64,000 nt of DNA from Hyphomicrobiales bacterium (GCA_900473045.1 UCKS01000025.1:62001-126000); one strand, 5' to 3'. Positions 1-10,237 are shown, numbered from the stretch's first letter. Program-made: numbers and translations. The notes: a model not told the origin generated them from the letters alone.

Positions 1-1
1 T

Positions 2-379
2 CCGATGAGACAAAATCTCGATGCCAGCAATTTCAAATGCATCGTTGATCCCGCCGAAGTGACAGGCGTCAGTGTCCATCATTTCAAGACCAGAAGCCAC
101 GGCGACGTCACCGCCAACGATGCGGGGGAGACAGTCTCCAGGCGCAAGAGAAAAGCGAGCGAGTTCTATTCCTCGAAATTCATTCAGCTCAATCACTATT
201 ATGCGCGGTCGCAGCAGGAACTGCGGGAAAAAATCGATCGTGGCTGGTCTTTCGACGGCTCGTCGGAAAAATACAGGCAGAAAGTTTTGTCGACGATCCG
301 GTATATCGAGGACAACGTCATCGAAGACCGCCAGATGGTGGATTTCATCGACGAAAATGCGATCGTTTTGCACAGCTAG
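2..379 (+). CDS. Glycosyltransferase, C-terminal fragment (GT92/DUF23-like), cut by window edge
   Basis: The frame is open to the window edge, so only the last ~125 residues are seen and the start lies upstream; the ATG at 5 is probably internal. The segment FIQLNHYYARSQQELREKID resembles the C-terminal stretch of family-92/DUF23-type glycosyltransferases, where an NHY motif is followed by a charged helix. The nucleotide-binding half and any DxD motif are missing here, so donor and acceptor are unknown. It lies 42 bp before an ELM1-family gene on the same strand and near a second glycosyltransferase, which suggests a surface-glycan role (inference). Confidence 0.55.
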   Translation, partial: PMRQNLDASNFKCIVDPAEVTGVSVHHFKTRSHGDVTANDAGETVSRRKRKASEFYSSKFIQLNHYYARSQQELREKIDRGWSFDGSSEKYRQKVLSTIRYIEDNVIEDRQMVDFIDENAIVLHS

Positions 380-421
380 AAGCGGAAACCGGAAGATGTG
401 TGACCAGGGCGAGGTAATTTC

Positions 422-1402
422 TTGAGTGTGGATCATGATGCGCGCGTGCGCGAACGTACCCCTGACGTCGATTGCATCTGGGCCGTAACGGAAAGCAAGG
501 CGGGAACGCTGACCCAGTGCCTTGGGGTGGCAAAGGAGCTTAACCCTAGCCCGGTGGCGAAGACGATCAGCCGGTCGCGCGGCATCAGGAAATGGTTCGA
601 GCCTCCGCTGTACCGGCGCAAGGAGAAGGAGCCCGCAGTCCTGATATCCTGTGGTTTCCGGTCCGAACCGCCGGTCCTCGATATCAAGGCGGCCTACGGT
701 GGGCGCCCGCTGGCCGTTCATCTCCAACGCCCCCGCATCGAGGGATACGACATGATCTTCGTATCCCGCCATGACTGGGCCCCGGAACTGGATCACCGCC
801 CGAACTACCATTCGATGGTCGGCGTTCCCCATCAGATCACTCCCACGCGTCTTGACGCGCTCAGGGACGATGCCCGCACACGGTTTGCCGGCGACGGGCG
901 ACGGGTTGCGGCGGTGTTTGTCGGCGGATCGAATGGTGCGTATGCGTATGACGGCAACAGCCATAAACACATCGGCGACGCCATCAAGCATCTGGAAGCC
1001 GAAGGCTGGCGCGTCCTGGTTTCGGTTTCACGCAGATCGGAGGAAGAGACGCTGCAGGCGCTTCTGAAGCTGCGTTCTGCCAACATCGATGTCTGGGATC
1101 GGAGCGGCGAAAATCCGTATCTCCATTATATGGCCGCCGCCGACGGATTTCTGATCGCAAAGGATTCCATCACCATGCCCTGCGAGGCGCTCGCGACCGG
1201 CAAGCCGGTTTACGCGCTGGATCTGACGCACATTCCCGGCCCGCGACTGGAAAAGTTCGAATTCTACCACCGCGACCTTGCGCAGAACCTGGGGCTGACC
1301 AGACCGTTCGAGGGCAAGATCGACCTTTATGACTATCAGCCCTTGAACGAAACGCGCCGGATCGGATCGGTCATCCGATCCGCGCTGAAGACGCGGCCTT
1401 GA
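422..1402 (+). CDS. Mitochondrial-fission ELM1 family protein (DUF1022)
   Basis: This 326-residue protein looks like the bacterial ELM1/DUF1022 family, a GT-B-like fold. The family signature GGSNGAYAYDG lies near residue 166, and the loop DSITMPCEALATGKPVYAL near 247-265 resembles the nucleotide-sugar side of GT-B enzymes such as MurG. No transmembrane segment is evident. The start is TTG, chosen because GAGG at 411-414 is spaced 7 bases from it; an in-frame GTG at 428 is the alternative. The bacterial role is not established. Its position between two glycosyltransferase genes supports glycan synthesis (inference). Confidence 0.8.
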   Translation: MSVDHDARVRERTPDVDCIWAVTESKAGTLTQCLGVAKELNPSPVAKTISRSRGIRKWFEPPLYRRKEKEPAVLISCGFRSEPPVLDIKAAYGGRPLAVHLQRPRIEGYDMIFVSRHDWAPELDHRPNYHSMVGVPHQITPTRLDALRDDARTRFAGDGRRVAAVFVGGSNGAYAYDGNSHKHIGDAIKHLEAEGWRVLVSVSRRSEEETLQALLKLRSANIDVWDRSGENPYLHYMAAADGFLIAKDSITMPCEALATGKPVYALDLTHIPGPRLEKFEFYHRDLAQNLGLTRPFEGKIDLYDYQPLNETRRIGSVIRSALKTRP

Positions 1403-1447
1403 TCGAAGTCCTTTGGCGCGCAAAGCCATGCTTGCTGTGGCGGGATG

Positions 1448-2299
1448 TCATTCCCGCCAGTGATCGGCGACCCACGGCGTCGGGCGGATATAGTGGCGCA
1501 GATAACGGAACGGTGCCTTCTTCCGGCGTTGCTTTTTGTCAAACACCGACAGCACGTGCTGCAGCGGCGTCGTCGCAAGGCCCTTTTCGCCATATTTTCC
1601 CTCGATCGCGTGCTGAGGAAGCAGGCCGCGCGGAAAAATGACAACGCGCGCATCCTTGGGCAGACGCGGCGCCAGCAAATAGTTCAATGGAAACGGCCAG
1701 CGGCAGTCCTGGCGGAAGTGGAGGACCCATCGCCGGGGGAAGAAACTGACACCCCCAGGAGCGTTGCGGCTGACAAACCGCTGCTCGTAGCGATACGTAT
1801 CTGCGACACCTTGAGGATCAGCGCGGAATTTCTCCAGCAGCGGCAGAAGTTTTCCGACGGGGAACCGGAACAGCGATGTCTGCCCCAAGCGCTCCAACGG
1901 TGTGGTCTGGTTTTTCGCCATCACGATGTCTTCGGGATCGCCGATTTCAAAGAAATCATCAAGCGACGAAACGATCACCAGATCAAGGTCGAGAAACAGA
2001 ACCGGTCCCTTGAGACTACCAAGTGTCTCGCTCCAGAGCCGGGCCTTGGGCCAGATTCCGCGTGTGTTCACCGGCATGACAACATCAAGCGGCGGCAGGT
2101 CTTCGCAGAGAATTTCCGGGTTAAGCCCGACGCGGCTGTCCGTGAAGCAGGTGAACGTGAAGGGGGGCGTGATATTGCGCTTCACCATCGCGAACAGGCG
2201 ATTGATGAATGGCGCACCGTATTTCATACCCCAACTGATGCAGATGACCTGTTTGACGCCGCCGCTGGCTTCTAAAACTCGTGAGGTCATCTGTAGCAT
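1448..2299 (-). CDS. Glycosyltransferase with DxD motif
   Basis: A 283-residue protein convergent with the ELM1-type gene. Near residues 100-108, FLDLDLVIV carries the hydrophobic-DxD pattern that binds metal and nucleotide-sugar in GT-A enzymes. The N-terminus has ICISWGMKYGAPFINRL, as in a rhizobial family of putative glycosyltransferases. No signal peptide or membrane span is clear, so it is probably cytosolic or peripheral. Two ATGs, four codons apart, follow an AAGGA box; the second (2290) has the more usual spacing. Donor and acceptor cannot be told from sequence. Confidence 0.7.
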   Translation of the reverse strand: MLQMTSRVLEASGGVKQVICISWGMKYGAPFINRLFAMVKRNITPPFTFTCFTDSRVGLNPEILCEDLPPLDVVMPVNTRGIWPKARLWSETLGSLKGPVLFLDLDLVIVSSLDDFFEIGDPEDIVMAKNQTTPLERLGQTSLFRFPVGKLLPLLEKFRADPQGVADTYRYEQRFVSRNAPGGVSFFPRRWVLHFRQDCRWPFPLNYLLAPRLPKDARVVIFPRGLLPQHAIEGKYGEKGLATTPLQHVLSVFDKKQRRKKAPFRYLRHYIRPTPWVADHWRE

Positions 2300-2608
2300 A
2301 TTCCTTTTTGCCCGTTCTCACATGTCTGTCGCACACATAAGTGAGGCCGCGTTTGTTGGAGCCTTTCCCTTCTAATAGACAATCGCCGCCATAAAACAAA
2401 CCCGCTTAGCGGCCGGCCCCGCGTTATATCAGAGGTGATTTGAGAAAGTGGCACGGCGGTGGTTGTTGGGGTTTCTGCCGGCTTTGCCTGAGAGGCGAAA
2501 ACGGTAAAGATCATGACGTAACGACCGCGTGAGAACCACCCGCACAGCGGAAAGTCGCTCTGGGGCCGAAAAACATGGACGGGCTGCGTTTGCAATGACA
2601 ACGCGATA
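2300..2608. other. Intergenic stretch, no gene recognised
   Basis: The 309 bp between the glycosyltransferase start and the ppx stop hold the glycosyltransferase promoter region. Short open frames cross it on the minus strand, but their composition is unlike a protein and they match nothing I know. I see no clear terminator behind ppx and no repeat. Confidence 0.5.
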
Positions 2609-4129
2609 TTATTCGAACCGGAATGCAATCCGCTTGCCCGTCAGCTTGGCAAGCTGCTGCAGGCGGCCGTCGAGGCGTTCGCCGGCAAACTCCGAATAGG
2701 CGGATGGAACGATGAAGTCGAGATCGAAGTCCGGCGACGCCGATGGACGGATATCGAGGTTGCGCACGACACCGGGCATCGAGGCCGACAGCAGGTAGAC
2801 CACTCTCAACAGACCACCCAGCAGTTTGGCCAATTCCCGCATGCGCGGGGTGGTGATGGTGGCCAGCGGCTCGGTGGCGCCGTCGTCGTTCAGGCCTTCG
2901 TAACGGTAATAGTTGGCAAGGGCGATATAGGCCCGGCCGGCATGGGTGATGCCGGAAAAGGTGCTGTGGGCGATGATGTTGAGCGCCTGCAGGCCGCGAT
3001 AGTCGGGATGGGCGCGCCAGCTGATATCGGCAAGCAGGCAGGCTGCCTGGCGGTAGCGCCCCTCTTCCTCGGTCTCATTGATACCGAAATGCGGCACCAT
3101 CTTGCCGCTCCAGTCGGCAAGCTCGCGGGCATGCTCAGGCGAGCGGGCGCGCAGGATGGCGATTTCACGTGCGGCGGCCAGCAGCGGATCGTGCGCCCGC
3201 ACCGTGTCGGATAGCAGCGAATAGAGATATCCCTCGCGAACGCCGAGCGCCGAGAACGAGATCATCGACGGCTTCATCTGGGCGATGACTTCCTGCAGGG
3301 CAACGGCACCGAACGGCAGTAGAGAGCGGCGGCTTTTCGAAATATGCGCGTAAGCCGGCGATTTGACATCTTTCGGCTCGATCACTTCCGGCAGGAAGGC
3401 CATCGCCTCCTCGAAGGAGATTTCATAGCCCTGCATCATGTGCAGCGGATAATCGCGCAATTCCATATGCAGCTTGGCGATCGAGCGCCAGGTGCCGCCG
3501 ACCGCGTAGAACGTGCGGCCGCCGGCATTCTGCAGCACCTGTGCGCCCTTCAGGTAGCGGCGCACATGGGCGCGGGCCTTGACGACCGATCCTTCGGCAT
3601 GTTCCGACAGACGGATACCGCCAAGCGGCAGGGTGATGCCCTTGCCGACCTTGGTGCCGACGACATCGACAAGCTCCAGCGAGCCGCCACCGAAGTCACC
3701 GACGACCCCATCGGGATCGTGATAGCCACTGATGATCCCGAGTGCGGAGAAATAGGCTTCTTCCTCGCCGGTCAGCACGCGGACTTTCTGACCGAGAATG
3801 ATTTCGGCGCGGCGGATAAAGTCTGGGCCGTTCGAGGCGTCACGCGCAGCGGCCGTCGCCAGCACGAAAACCGTGGAGGCGCGCGCCTGCGTCGACAGCG
3901 CCCGGAACCGGTGCAGCGCCTTCAGCGCCCGCTCGACGCTTTCGGCGTCCATCCGGCCGGTCGCATCGATACCCTTGCCGAGGCCACACATGACCTTCTC
4001 ATTGAACAGAATGGCCGGAGACCGGCTCAGCCCCTCATAGATCACCAGTCGAATCGAGTTCGACCCAATGTCCACGACGGAGACCGGGGCAATACCAGGC
4101 AAACGCCCCTGGGCTTCAGACTCTACCAT
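2609..4129 (-). CDS. ppx: Exopolyphosphatase, Ppx/GppA family
   Basis: Hydrolyses terminal phosphates from inorganic polyphosphate; some family members also act on pppGpp. The 506-residue protein has the ASKHA phosphate-1 loop DIGSNSIRLV at residues 20-29, the acidic motif GEEEAYFSALG at 121-131 and the phosphate-2 loop GDFGGGSLELV at 144-154. The remaining ~200 residues match the usual helical C-terminal part. Length is normal for the family. It follows ppk after 12 bp on the same strand, so polymer synthesis and breakdown are probably co-transcribed. Confidence 0.93.
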   Translation of the reverse strand: MVESEAQGRLPGIAPVSVVDIGSNSIRLVIYEGLSRSPAILFNEKVMCGLGKGIDATGRMDAESVERALKALHRFRALSTQARASTVFVLATAAARDASNGPDFIRRAEIILGQKVRVLTGEEEAYFSALGIISGYHDPDGVVGDFGGGSLELVDVVGTKVGKGITLPLGGIRLSEHAEGSVVKARAHVRRYLKGAQVLQNAGGRTFYAVGGTWRSIAKLHMELRDYPLHMMQGYEISFEEAMAFLPEVIEPKDVKSPAYAHISKSRRSLLPFGAVALQEVIAQMKPSMISFSALGVREGYLYSLLSDTVRAHDPLLAAAREIAILRARSPEHARELADWSGKMVPHFGINETEEEGRYRQAACLLADISWRAHPDYRGLQALNIIAHSTFSGITHAGRAYIALANYYRYEGLNDDGATEPLATITTPRMRELAKLLGGLLRVVYLLSASMPGVVRNLDIRPSASPDFDLDFIVPSAYSEFAGERLDGRLQQLAKLTGKRIAFRFE

Positions 4130-4141
4130 GCAATTCCAGTT

Positions 4142-6328
4142 TTATCTTCTGCGGCCGCTATCCCAGCCGGCAATTACCTTCGGCGTGCTGGATTTCAGGG
4201 CCTCACCCCGCCCTGACAGGCTGGGATTGGTCATGAAGTAGACCTGCGCATTGAACGGTTCGGAATCCTTGGCGACTTCCATGCGCCGTGACGTTCCGTC
4301 AGGTAGAATCTCGTAGCTCTGCTGGTTATCGATGAGATTACCCAGCATGATCTGCGACAGAACCTGTTCATGCACAGTCCGGTTGATGAGAGGCACAAGG
4401 GTCTCCACCCGCCGGTCCAGATTACGCGGCATCATGTCCGCTGACCCGATATAGACGAGCGCGTGCTCCGAGGGAAGCCCATGGCCGTTGCCGAAACAGA
4501 AGATGCGGGAATGCTCGAGGAAGCGCCCGACGATCGATTTGACGCGGATACTGTCGGACAGTCCGGGAACCTGCGGCCGCAGACAGCAGATGCCACGCAC
4601 CACCAGATCGATCTGCACCCCGGCGCGGCTGGCGCGATAAAGCGCATCGATGATTTCCGGATCGACCAGCGAATTCATCTTCATCCAGATCGACGCCGGA
4701 CGGCCAGCCTCGGCATGCACGATTTCCTCGCCGATATGCTGCAGGATGCGCGGGCGCAGCGTGTGCGGCGAAATCGCCAGCTTCATGCCCGCTTCCGGTT
4801 CGCCATAGCCGGTGATGAAATTGAAGATATTGGCCATGTCATGGGCGATCTTCGGATTGCAGGTGAAGAACGACAGGTCGGTGTAGATCTTCGCCGTGAC
4901 CGGGTGGTAATTACCGGTGCCGAGATGGCAGTAGGTGCGAAGCTTGCCCTCTTCGCGGCGCACCACCATCGACATCTTGGCATGCGTCTTCAGTTCGATG
5001 AAGCCGAACACGACCTGCACGCCGGCGCGCTCCAGATCGCGCGCCCAGCGGATATTGGCTTCCTCGTCGAACCGGGCCTTCAACTCGACCAGCGCCGTCA
5101 CCGACTTGCCGGCCTCAGCCGCATCGATCAGGGCGCGGACGATCGGGCTGTCATTGGAGGTGCGGTAGAGCGTCTGCTTTATCGCCAGAACGTCAGGATC
5201 GCGCGCAGCCTGCAGCAGAAACTGGACCACCACGTCGAAGCTTTCATAGGGGTGGTGGACGACCATGTCCTTTTCGCGGATGGCGGCGAGGCAGTCTCCG
5301 GCATGTTCGCGGACGCGTTCGGGAAATCGCGCATTGTACGGCTCGAAGCGCAAATCCTCGCGCGGCGCCTTTGTGATCTCGGAGAGCGTGTTGAGCGCCA
5401 GAAGGCCCGGCAGGACGGCGACGCGGTTTTCCGGAACGCCGAGTTCGCCGACGACGAACTGGCGCAGCTCAAACGGCATTTCCGAATCGATCTCGATGCG
5501 AATGACCGAACCACGCCGGCGCCGCTTCAGTGCCGTCTCATAGAACTGTACGAGATCTTCAGCCTCTTCCTCGACCTCGATATCGCTGTCGCGAATGATG
5601 CGGAAGGTACCGGAGCCCTTGACCTCATAGCCCGGAAACAGCCGTTCGATGAACAGGCCGACGACATCCTCCAGCGTGATGTAACGGATCACCGATTTTG
5701 CATCGGGCAGCCGGATGAACCGGTCAAGCGCAACCGGCAGGCGTAACAGCGCCGTCATCGGCTCGCGACCGCGCGTGCTGGTGAGCTGCAGGCCCATGGT
5801 GAAGCCAAGGTTGGGGATAAACGGGAATGGATGGGCGGGATCGATCGATAGCGGCGTCAAGACCGGGAAGATCGACTGCTCGAACTCGGTGGCAAGCCAT
5901 CCGCGATCCTGTACCGACAGCGAGATCGGCCGGACGATCAATATGTCTTCCTTGGCGAGATATTGCTGCAGCACGGCCAGCGATGCCTGCTGCTCCATCT
6001 GCAAATTGTCGATTTCCTTGAGGATATCCTGCAGCTGCTCGACCGGCGTCTTGCCGTCCGGGCTGCGCACGACGACACCCTGGCGCACTTGGCCTTCGAG
6101 ACCGGCAACGCGGACCATGAAGAATTCATCGAGATTGGCGGCCGAAATCGATAGGAAGCGGACGCGCTCCAGCAGCGGATGGGCGGTATTGAGGGTTTCC
6201 TCCAGCACGCGGCGATTGAACTGCAGCCAGGAAAATTCGCGGTTGATGAAGCGCTCAGGGCTGTTCATCAGGTCGATTTCGTCGGCTACCGGCGCGCTTG
6301 CAGTCGTTACAGATGTCACAGTGTCCAT
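4142..6328 (-). CDS. ppk: Polyphosphate kinase 1
   Basis: Makes long-chain polyphosphate reversibly from ATP at the inner face of the membrane. The 728-residue protein starts with the PPK N-terminal domain ([18 protein letters not shown]). The autophosphorylated histidine lies in CHLGTGNYH near residue 468, and the two phospholipase-D-like C-terminal domains follow. Full length. The start ATG has GGGGACA just upstream. A possible Pho box lies at 6377-6394, between hdaA and this gene. It heads a ppk-ppx pair behind hdaA. Confidence 0.95.
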   Translation of the reverse strand: MDTVTSVTTASAPVADEIDLMNSPERFINREFSWLQFNRRVLEETLNTAHPLLERVRFLSISAANLDEFFMVRVAGLEGQVRQGVVVRSPDGKTPVEQLQDILKEIDNLQMEQQASLAVLQQYLAKEDILIVRPISLSVQDRGWLATEFEQSIFPVLTPLSIDPAHPFPFIPNLGFTMGLQLTSTRGREPMTALLRLPVALDRFIRLPDAKSVIRYITLEDVVGLFIERLFPGYEVKGSGTFRIIRDSDIEVEEEAEDLVQFYETALKRRRRGSVIRIEIDSEMPFELRQFVVGELGVPENRVAVLPGLLALNTLSEITKAPREDLRFEPYNARFPERVREHAGDCLAAIREKDMVVHHPYESFDVVVQFLLQAARDPDVLAIKQTLYRTSNDSPIVRALIDAAEAGKSVTALVELKARFDEEANIRWARDLERAGVQVVFGFIELKTHAKMSMVVRREEGKLRTYCHLGTGNYHPVTAKIYTDLSFFTCNPKIAHDMANIFNFITGYGEPEAGMKLAISPHTLRPRILQHIGEEIVHAEAGRPASIWMKMNSLVDPEIIDALYRASRAGVQIDLVVRGICCLRPQVPGLSDSIRVKSIVGRFLEHSRIFCFGNGHGLPSEHALVYIGSADMMPRNLDRRVETLVPLINRTVHEQVLSQIMLGNLIDNQQSYEILPDGTSRRMEVAKDSEPFNAQVYFMTNPSLSGRGEALKSSTPKVIAGWDSGRRR

Positions 6329-6376
6329 TGTCCCCGGTCCGCCTTTTGCTTTTCTCGAAGCAGCTAGCGCAGTTTG

Positions 6377-6394
6377 ACGACCTAACTATGACAG
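6377..6394 (-). promoter_or_regulatory. Candidate Pho box before ppk
   Basis: On the minus strand, a perfect half-site CTGTCAT abuts the hdaA stop codon. After 4 bases it is followed by AGGTCGT, which matches the half-site at 4 of 7 positions. The spacing fits the 11-bp direct-repeat period of PhoB sites. The second half is weak, so this is a candidate only. PhoB control of polyphosphate kinase would make biological sense. Confidence 0.3.
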
Positions 6395-7081
6395 TCAATC
6401 GATTTCGCGTGTCTTTCCAAGGGTGTTGAGCACTTCCAGCGCCAATGCCCGGTTGATGCGGGTGCCCCGTGCCAGCGCCAGATGATCCAGCCGCTCGACG
6501 ATCGTCTGGGCGGATTCGAGCGAACGCTCCATGCGGGCGACGATGTAGCCGATCAGCCGGTCATCGACGGCAAGCTGGCGGTCGGCGAGAAGCTTGACCA
6601 GGACCTGCGCCAGCAATTCGTCGTCCGGCTCGCCGATCTCGACCACTGTCGCCGCCTTCAGGCGCGAGCGCAGGTCGGGCAGCTCGACCGGCCAGGACAT
6701 CGGCCAGAGCCGGCTGGTGATCAACAGGCTGGTGCCGTTTTCGCGCACGCTGTTGATGACATGGAACAGGGCACGATCATCAAAACCAACGCGGTCGGCA
6801 TCCTCGAAAAGCACCGGGCCTGCCGCCGCGATCTCGGCCGCATTGCTGTCCGCCGCCGGATGAATGGACAGGGCTTGGCTGTTTTCGCGCCAGATCGCCG
6901 CGAGGTGCGATTTTCCCGAGCCGACAGGTCCGGCAAGGATCACCACCGGCGACGGCCAGCGCGGCCAGCTGTCGATGATGGTCACGGCCGCCTTCAGCCG
7001 TTCGGACACGAGGAGATCATCACGACCCGTCTGCGGTTCGTGCTCGAAAACGAGCGGCAATTGTTCGAACTTGCGGACCAT
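6395..7081 (-). CDS. hdaA: DnaA-related replication inactivator HdaA
   Basis: A short DnaA-like AAA+ protein of 228 residues without the DnaA C-terminal DNA-binding domain. Hda proteins bind the DNA-loaded sliding clamp and stimulate ATP hydrolysis by DnaA, limiting re-initiation. The Walker A loop GPVGSGKSHL is at residues 51-60 and the Walker B-like LFEDAD at 91-96. The N-terminal QLPLVFEH fits the clamp-binding region expected in Hda, though the exact motif was not tested. It lies 6 bp behind the perM-like gene's stop, in the usual rhizobial order perM-hdaA-ppk-ppx. Confidence 0.85.
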   Translation of the reverse strand: MVRKFEQLPLVFEHEPQTGRDDLLVSERLKAAVTIIDSWPRWPSPVVILAGPVGSGKSHLAAIWRENSQALSIHPAADSNAAEIAAAGPVLFEDADRVGFDDRALFHVINSVRENGTSLLITSRLWPMSWPVELPDLRSRLKAATVVEIGEPDDELLAQVLVKLLADRQLAVDDRLIGYIVARMERSLESAQTIVERLDHLALARGTRINRALALEVLNTLGKTREID

Positions 7082-7087
7082 ACGCTG

Positions 7088-8218
7088 TTACTCTGGAAGC
7101 TTGGGACTTTGGCGGTCTGGCTCGATCGTCAGGATGTGGCGATGACCGTGGTAGAGCGCGCTGTCGAGATAGCGGCCGATGCCGAAGCGGACCAGCACGC
7201 CGATGGCGGCTGCACACGGGACTGCCACCAGCAGACCGACGAACCCGAACAGCGCGCCGAAGGCGAGCAGCGCAAACATCAGCCAGACCGGATGCAGGCC
7301 GACGCTCTTGCCGACCAGCCGCGGCTGAAGGATGTTGCCCTCGAGGAACTGTCCGGCAAAGAAGATCGCCGCGATGATGATGATATTGAGGTACTCCGGC
7401 CAGAACTGGACAAGCGCCACGCCAACGGCCAGCACCAGCCCGACCATTGAGCCGACATAGGGAATGAAGCTGATCATGCCGGCGAACAGGCCGATCAGCA
7501 GGCCGAAATTCAACCCGGCGAAGGTCAGCGAAATTCCGTAGAAGAGGCCGAGAATGATGCAGAGCGAGCCTTGCCCGCGCACGAAGCCGGCAATCGTCGC
7601 ATTCATGTCGCGGGCGATCTGGCGCACAGTCGCAACATGGTCGCGCGGCACCCAGCTATCGACCCGCTCGACCATCCGGTCCCAGTCGAGCAACAGATAG
7701 AAGGCAACGACCGGGGTGATCACGAACAGCGAGATGATGTCGAGCAACGCCACGCCCGAATTCCACAATTGCTGAAACAACGTACCGAGGAAGCCCGCGC
7801 CCTGCTCGAGCAGCTTGGCAGAGTTCTGCTTGATCGTGTCCATCTGGCCGGAAACCCAGTCGGGCAGCCAGGCGGCATCCGGGCTGGTGAGGAATTCCTG
7901 CAGCTTCGAGACATAACCCGGCATCTTCTGAATGAATTCGGATGCCTGAGTGAAGACGATCGGGATAATCACGACCAGCGACAGCGCGAAGACGACGACG
8001 AAGCCGATCAGGATAACGATTGTCGCCATCAGGCGGCTGAGGCCAATTCTTTCCAGCCGGTCGGCGACCGGATCGAGAAAATAGGCCAGCGCCATGCCGG
8101 CAATGAACGGCAGGAGAATGGTGGAGAACACCATCAGGAAAGCGATGAATGCGGCAAGGAAAAGCAGCCAGAAAATGATCTGGCGCTGCAGCCCGCTGCC
8201 GCTCAATTTGTTGACCAT
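7088..8218 (-). CDS. AI-2E family transporter (PerM-like membrane protein)
   Basis: An inner-membrane protein of the PerM/AI-2E exporter family with about eight hydrophobic spans: a pair near the N-terminus, a soluble region of ~100 residues (QASEFIQKMPGYVSKLQEFL onward), then the C-terminal bundle. The proline/glycine-rich LQPRLVGKSVGLHPVWLM segment is typical of the family. Substrate unknown; members have been linked to AI-2 or Na+/H+ transport. An ATG at 8218 (MVNKLSG) is preferred over one 24 codons upstream, because GGAA lies just before it and the upstream extension is not hydrophobic. It is divergent from purM. Confidence 0.85.
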   Translation of the reverse strand: MVNKLSGSGLQRQIIFWLLFLAAFIAFLMVFSTILLPFIAGMALAYFLDPVADRLERIGLSRLMATIVILIGFVVVFALSLVVIIPIVFTQASEFIQKMPGYVSKLQEFLTSPDAAWLPDWVSGQMDTIKQNSAKLLEQGAGFLGTLFQQLWNSGVALLDIISLFVITPVVAFYLLLDWDRMVERVDSWVPRDHVATVRQIARDMNATIAGFVRGQGSLCIILGLFYGISLTFAGLNFGLLIGLFAGMISFIPYVGSMVGLVLAVGVALVQFWPEYLNIIIIAAIFFAGQFLEGNILQPRLVGKSVGLHPVWLMFALLAFGALFGFVGLLVAVPCAAAIGVLVRFGIGRYLDSALYHGHRHILTIEPDRQSPKLPE

Positions 8219-8438
8219 GCCGCTGTTTCCGATGTCTTGCCGCCCGCGCCTCAATGCGCCGCTTCTATGGTTTGAGATAGGATGTGCCACCGACCATGGT
8301 CAAGCCTGTGGTGCAAAAGGGCTGGCAATGGCCGGCAAAACAACAAAAAAGCGGGAGTAACGGGGGCAATATGCTTGCACTTGCGGCACCACCATGCCAA
8401 TCGCAATCCAAATATGACGAGCCGGCGGAGATCAAGCC

Positions 8439-9509
8439 ATGAGCGAGCCAGGAAAGAACGGTCTGACCTACAGCGATGCAGGTGTGGATATCGACGCCGG
8501 AAACCTTTTGGTGGAAAAGATCAAGCCGCATGTGCGCTCGACGCGGCGCCCTGGCGCCGACGGCGAGATCGGCGGTTTCGGCGGTCTGTTCGACCTGAAG
8601 GCGGCCGGGTTCAAGGACCCGGTCCTGGTTGCCGCCAATGACGGCGTCGGTACCAAGCTGAAGATCGCCATCGACGCCAACAAGCACGACACGGTCGGCA
8701 TCGACCTCGTCGCCATGTGCGTCAACGACCTCGTCGTCCAAGGCGCTGAGCCGCTGTTCTTCCTCGACTATTTCGCCACCGGCAAGCTCGATCCCGACCA
8801 GGGTGCGGCCATCGTCGGCGGCATTGCAGCCGGTTGCCGCGAGGCGGGCTGCGCGCTGATCGGCGGCGAGACTGCCGAAATGCCGGGCATGTATGCCGGC
8901 GGCGACTATGATCTCGCAGGCTTTGCCGTGGGTGCGGCCGAGCGTGGCCAGCTGCTGCCGGCCGGCGATATCGCCGAAGGCGACGTCATTCTGGGCCTCG
9001 CCTCCTCCGGCGTCCATTCCAATGGCTATTCGCTGGTGCGCAAGATCGTTTCGCTGTCGGGCCTTGCCTGGGACGCACCTGCCCCGTTCGGCGAAGGCAC
9101 GCTGGCTGACGTTCTGATGACCCCGACGCGCATCTATGTGAAGCCGCTGTTGAAGGCGATCCGCGAAACCGGCAAGCTGAAGGCGCTCGCTCACATCACC
9201 GGCGGCGGTTTTCCGGAAAACATTCCGCGCGTGCTGCCAAAGCATCTGGCCGCTGAAATCGACCTGACCGCCATCCAGGCGCCGGCCGTGTTCTCCTGGC
9301 TTGCCAAAACCGGCGGCGTCGCTGCCAACGAGATGCTGCGCACCTTCAACTGCGGCGTCGGCATGATCGTCGTCGTTGCTGCAGAAGATGCCGATCAGGT
9401 CACCTCGGTGCTGAAGGCCGAAGGCGAGACCGTCTTTGCCCTCGGCCGCATGGTCGCCCGCGACGACGGCGCTGCCGGCACGATCTACAAGGGCACGCTC
9501 ACTCTATGA
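8439..9509 (+). CDS. purM: Phosphoribosylformylglycinamidine cyclo-ligase (AIR synthetase)
   Basis: Closes the imidazole ring of AIR from FGAM with ATP, the fifth step of purine synthesis, in the cytosol. The 356-residue length and motifs fit: the glycine-rich GGFGGLFDL near residue 47, NDGVGTK near 67, [14 protein letters not shown] near 140 and [15 protein letters not shown] near 188. GGAG precedes the ATG at normal distance. Its stop overlaps the purN start by 4 bases, so the two are translationally coupled. The ~220 bp upstream, shared with the divergent PerM-like gene, should hold its promoter. Confidence 0.97.
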   Translation: MSEPGKNGLTYSDAGVDIDAGNLLVEKIKPHVRSTRRPGADGEIGGFGGLFDLKAAGFKDPVLVAANDGVGTKLKIAIDANKHDTVGIDLVAMCVNDLVVQGAEPLFFLDYFATGKLDPDQGAAIVGGIAAGCREAGCALIGGETAEMPGMYAGGDYDLAGFAVGAAERGQLLPAGDIAEGDVILGLASSGVHSNGYSLVRKIVSLSGLAWDAPAPFGEGTLADVLMTPTRIYVKPLLKAIRETGKLKALAHITGGGFPENIPRVLPKHLAAEIDLTAIQAPAVFSWLAKTGGVAANEMLRTFNCGVGMIVVVAAEDADQVTSVLKAEGETVFALGRMVARDDGAAGTIYKGTLTL

Positions 9510-10159
9510 ACGAGACGGCGAAAGCGGCCCGCAAGCGGGTCGTGGTGTTCATTTCCGGCGGCGGCTCCAACATGCTGGCGCTGGTCAAGGCTGCCTGCGC
9601 GCCGGACTACCCCGCGGAAATTATTGCCGTGATCTCCGACAAGGCGGATGCTGGCGGCCTGGCGAAAGCCACAGCGCTGGGCATCGCCACCTTCTCGTTC
9701 GTGCGCAAGGACTATGACAGCAAGGACGCCCACGAAGCGGCGATCCTCGCGACGCTGAAAAACCTGTCGCCCGACATCATCTGTCTGGCCGGTTACATGC
9801 GGCTGCTCACCGCCACCTTCATCACTGCCTATGAAGGCCGGATCATCAACATCCACCCTTCCCTGCTGCCGCTCTTCCCCGGCCTGCACACCCACCAGCG
9901 CGCCATCGATGCCGGCATGACCGAAGCCGGCTGCACCGTGCATTTCGTCACCGAAGGCATGGACGAAGGGCCGGTTATCCTGCAGGCCAAGGTACCGGTA
10001 TTGCCGGGCGATACCGCAGACGACCTTGCGGCGCGCGTGCTGGTCGAAGAGCACACGTCCTATCCGAAGGCGCTTCGGCTGGTGGCCGAGGGCAAGGTGC
10101 GGATGGATGGTGGGCAGACTTTGCGCGATGAAGACGGCCTCACGGAAGACCTTTCGTAA
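9506..10159 (+). CDS. purN: Phosphoribosylglycinamide formyltransferase
   Basis: Transfers the formyl group of 10-formyl-THF to GAR in purine synthesis. The 217-residue protein has the phosphate loop ISGGGSNM near residue 16, LAGYMRLL near 93, and the active-site block [19 protein letters not shown] near 116-134, which contains the catalytic His. The family Asp lies in the [10 protein letters not shown] segment further on. Its ATG overlaps the purM stop (ATGA). A weak hairpin with a T-run follows at 10164-10185. Confidence 0.96.
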   Translation: MNETAKAARKRVVVFISGGGSNMLALVKAACAPDYPAEIIAVISDKADAGGLAKATALGIATFSFVRKDYDSKDAHEAAILATLKNLSPDIICLAGYMRLLTATFITAYEGRIINIHPSLLPLFPGLHTHQRAIDAGMTEAGCTVHFVTEGMDEGPVILQAKVPVLPGDTADDLAARVLVEEHTSYPKALRLVAEGKVRMDGGQTLRDEDGLTEDLS

Positions 10160-10163
10160 TTCC

Positions 10164-10185
10164 GGTCATCACCTTGACCCTTTTT
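10164..10185 (+). terminator. Weak intrinsic terminator after purMN
   Basis: GGTCA and TGACC form a 5-bp stem with a 6-base loop, followed by CTTTTT. It sits 4 bp after the purN stop and before the toxin-antitoxin pair. The stem is short, so termination may be partial. Confidence 0.4.
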
Positions 10186-10237
10186 ACGATCATTCCTATC
10201 CTGTTGAAACCCAAGTCGGCCAACGGTGAGGTGTCCC

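Noticed and set aside
2287-2628. Small genes in the gap before ppx
   Set aside because: The frames have no ribosome site, no family pattern and an end that overlaps ppx.
8265-9245. A 326-codon minus-strand open frame opposite purM
   Set aside because: purM is unmistakable, and the antisense product is low-complexity His/Asp/Arg-rich sequence.
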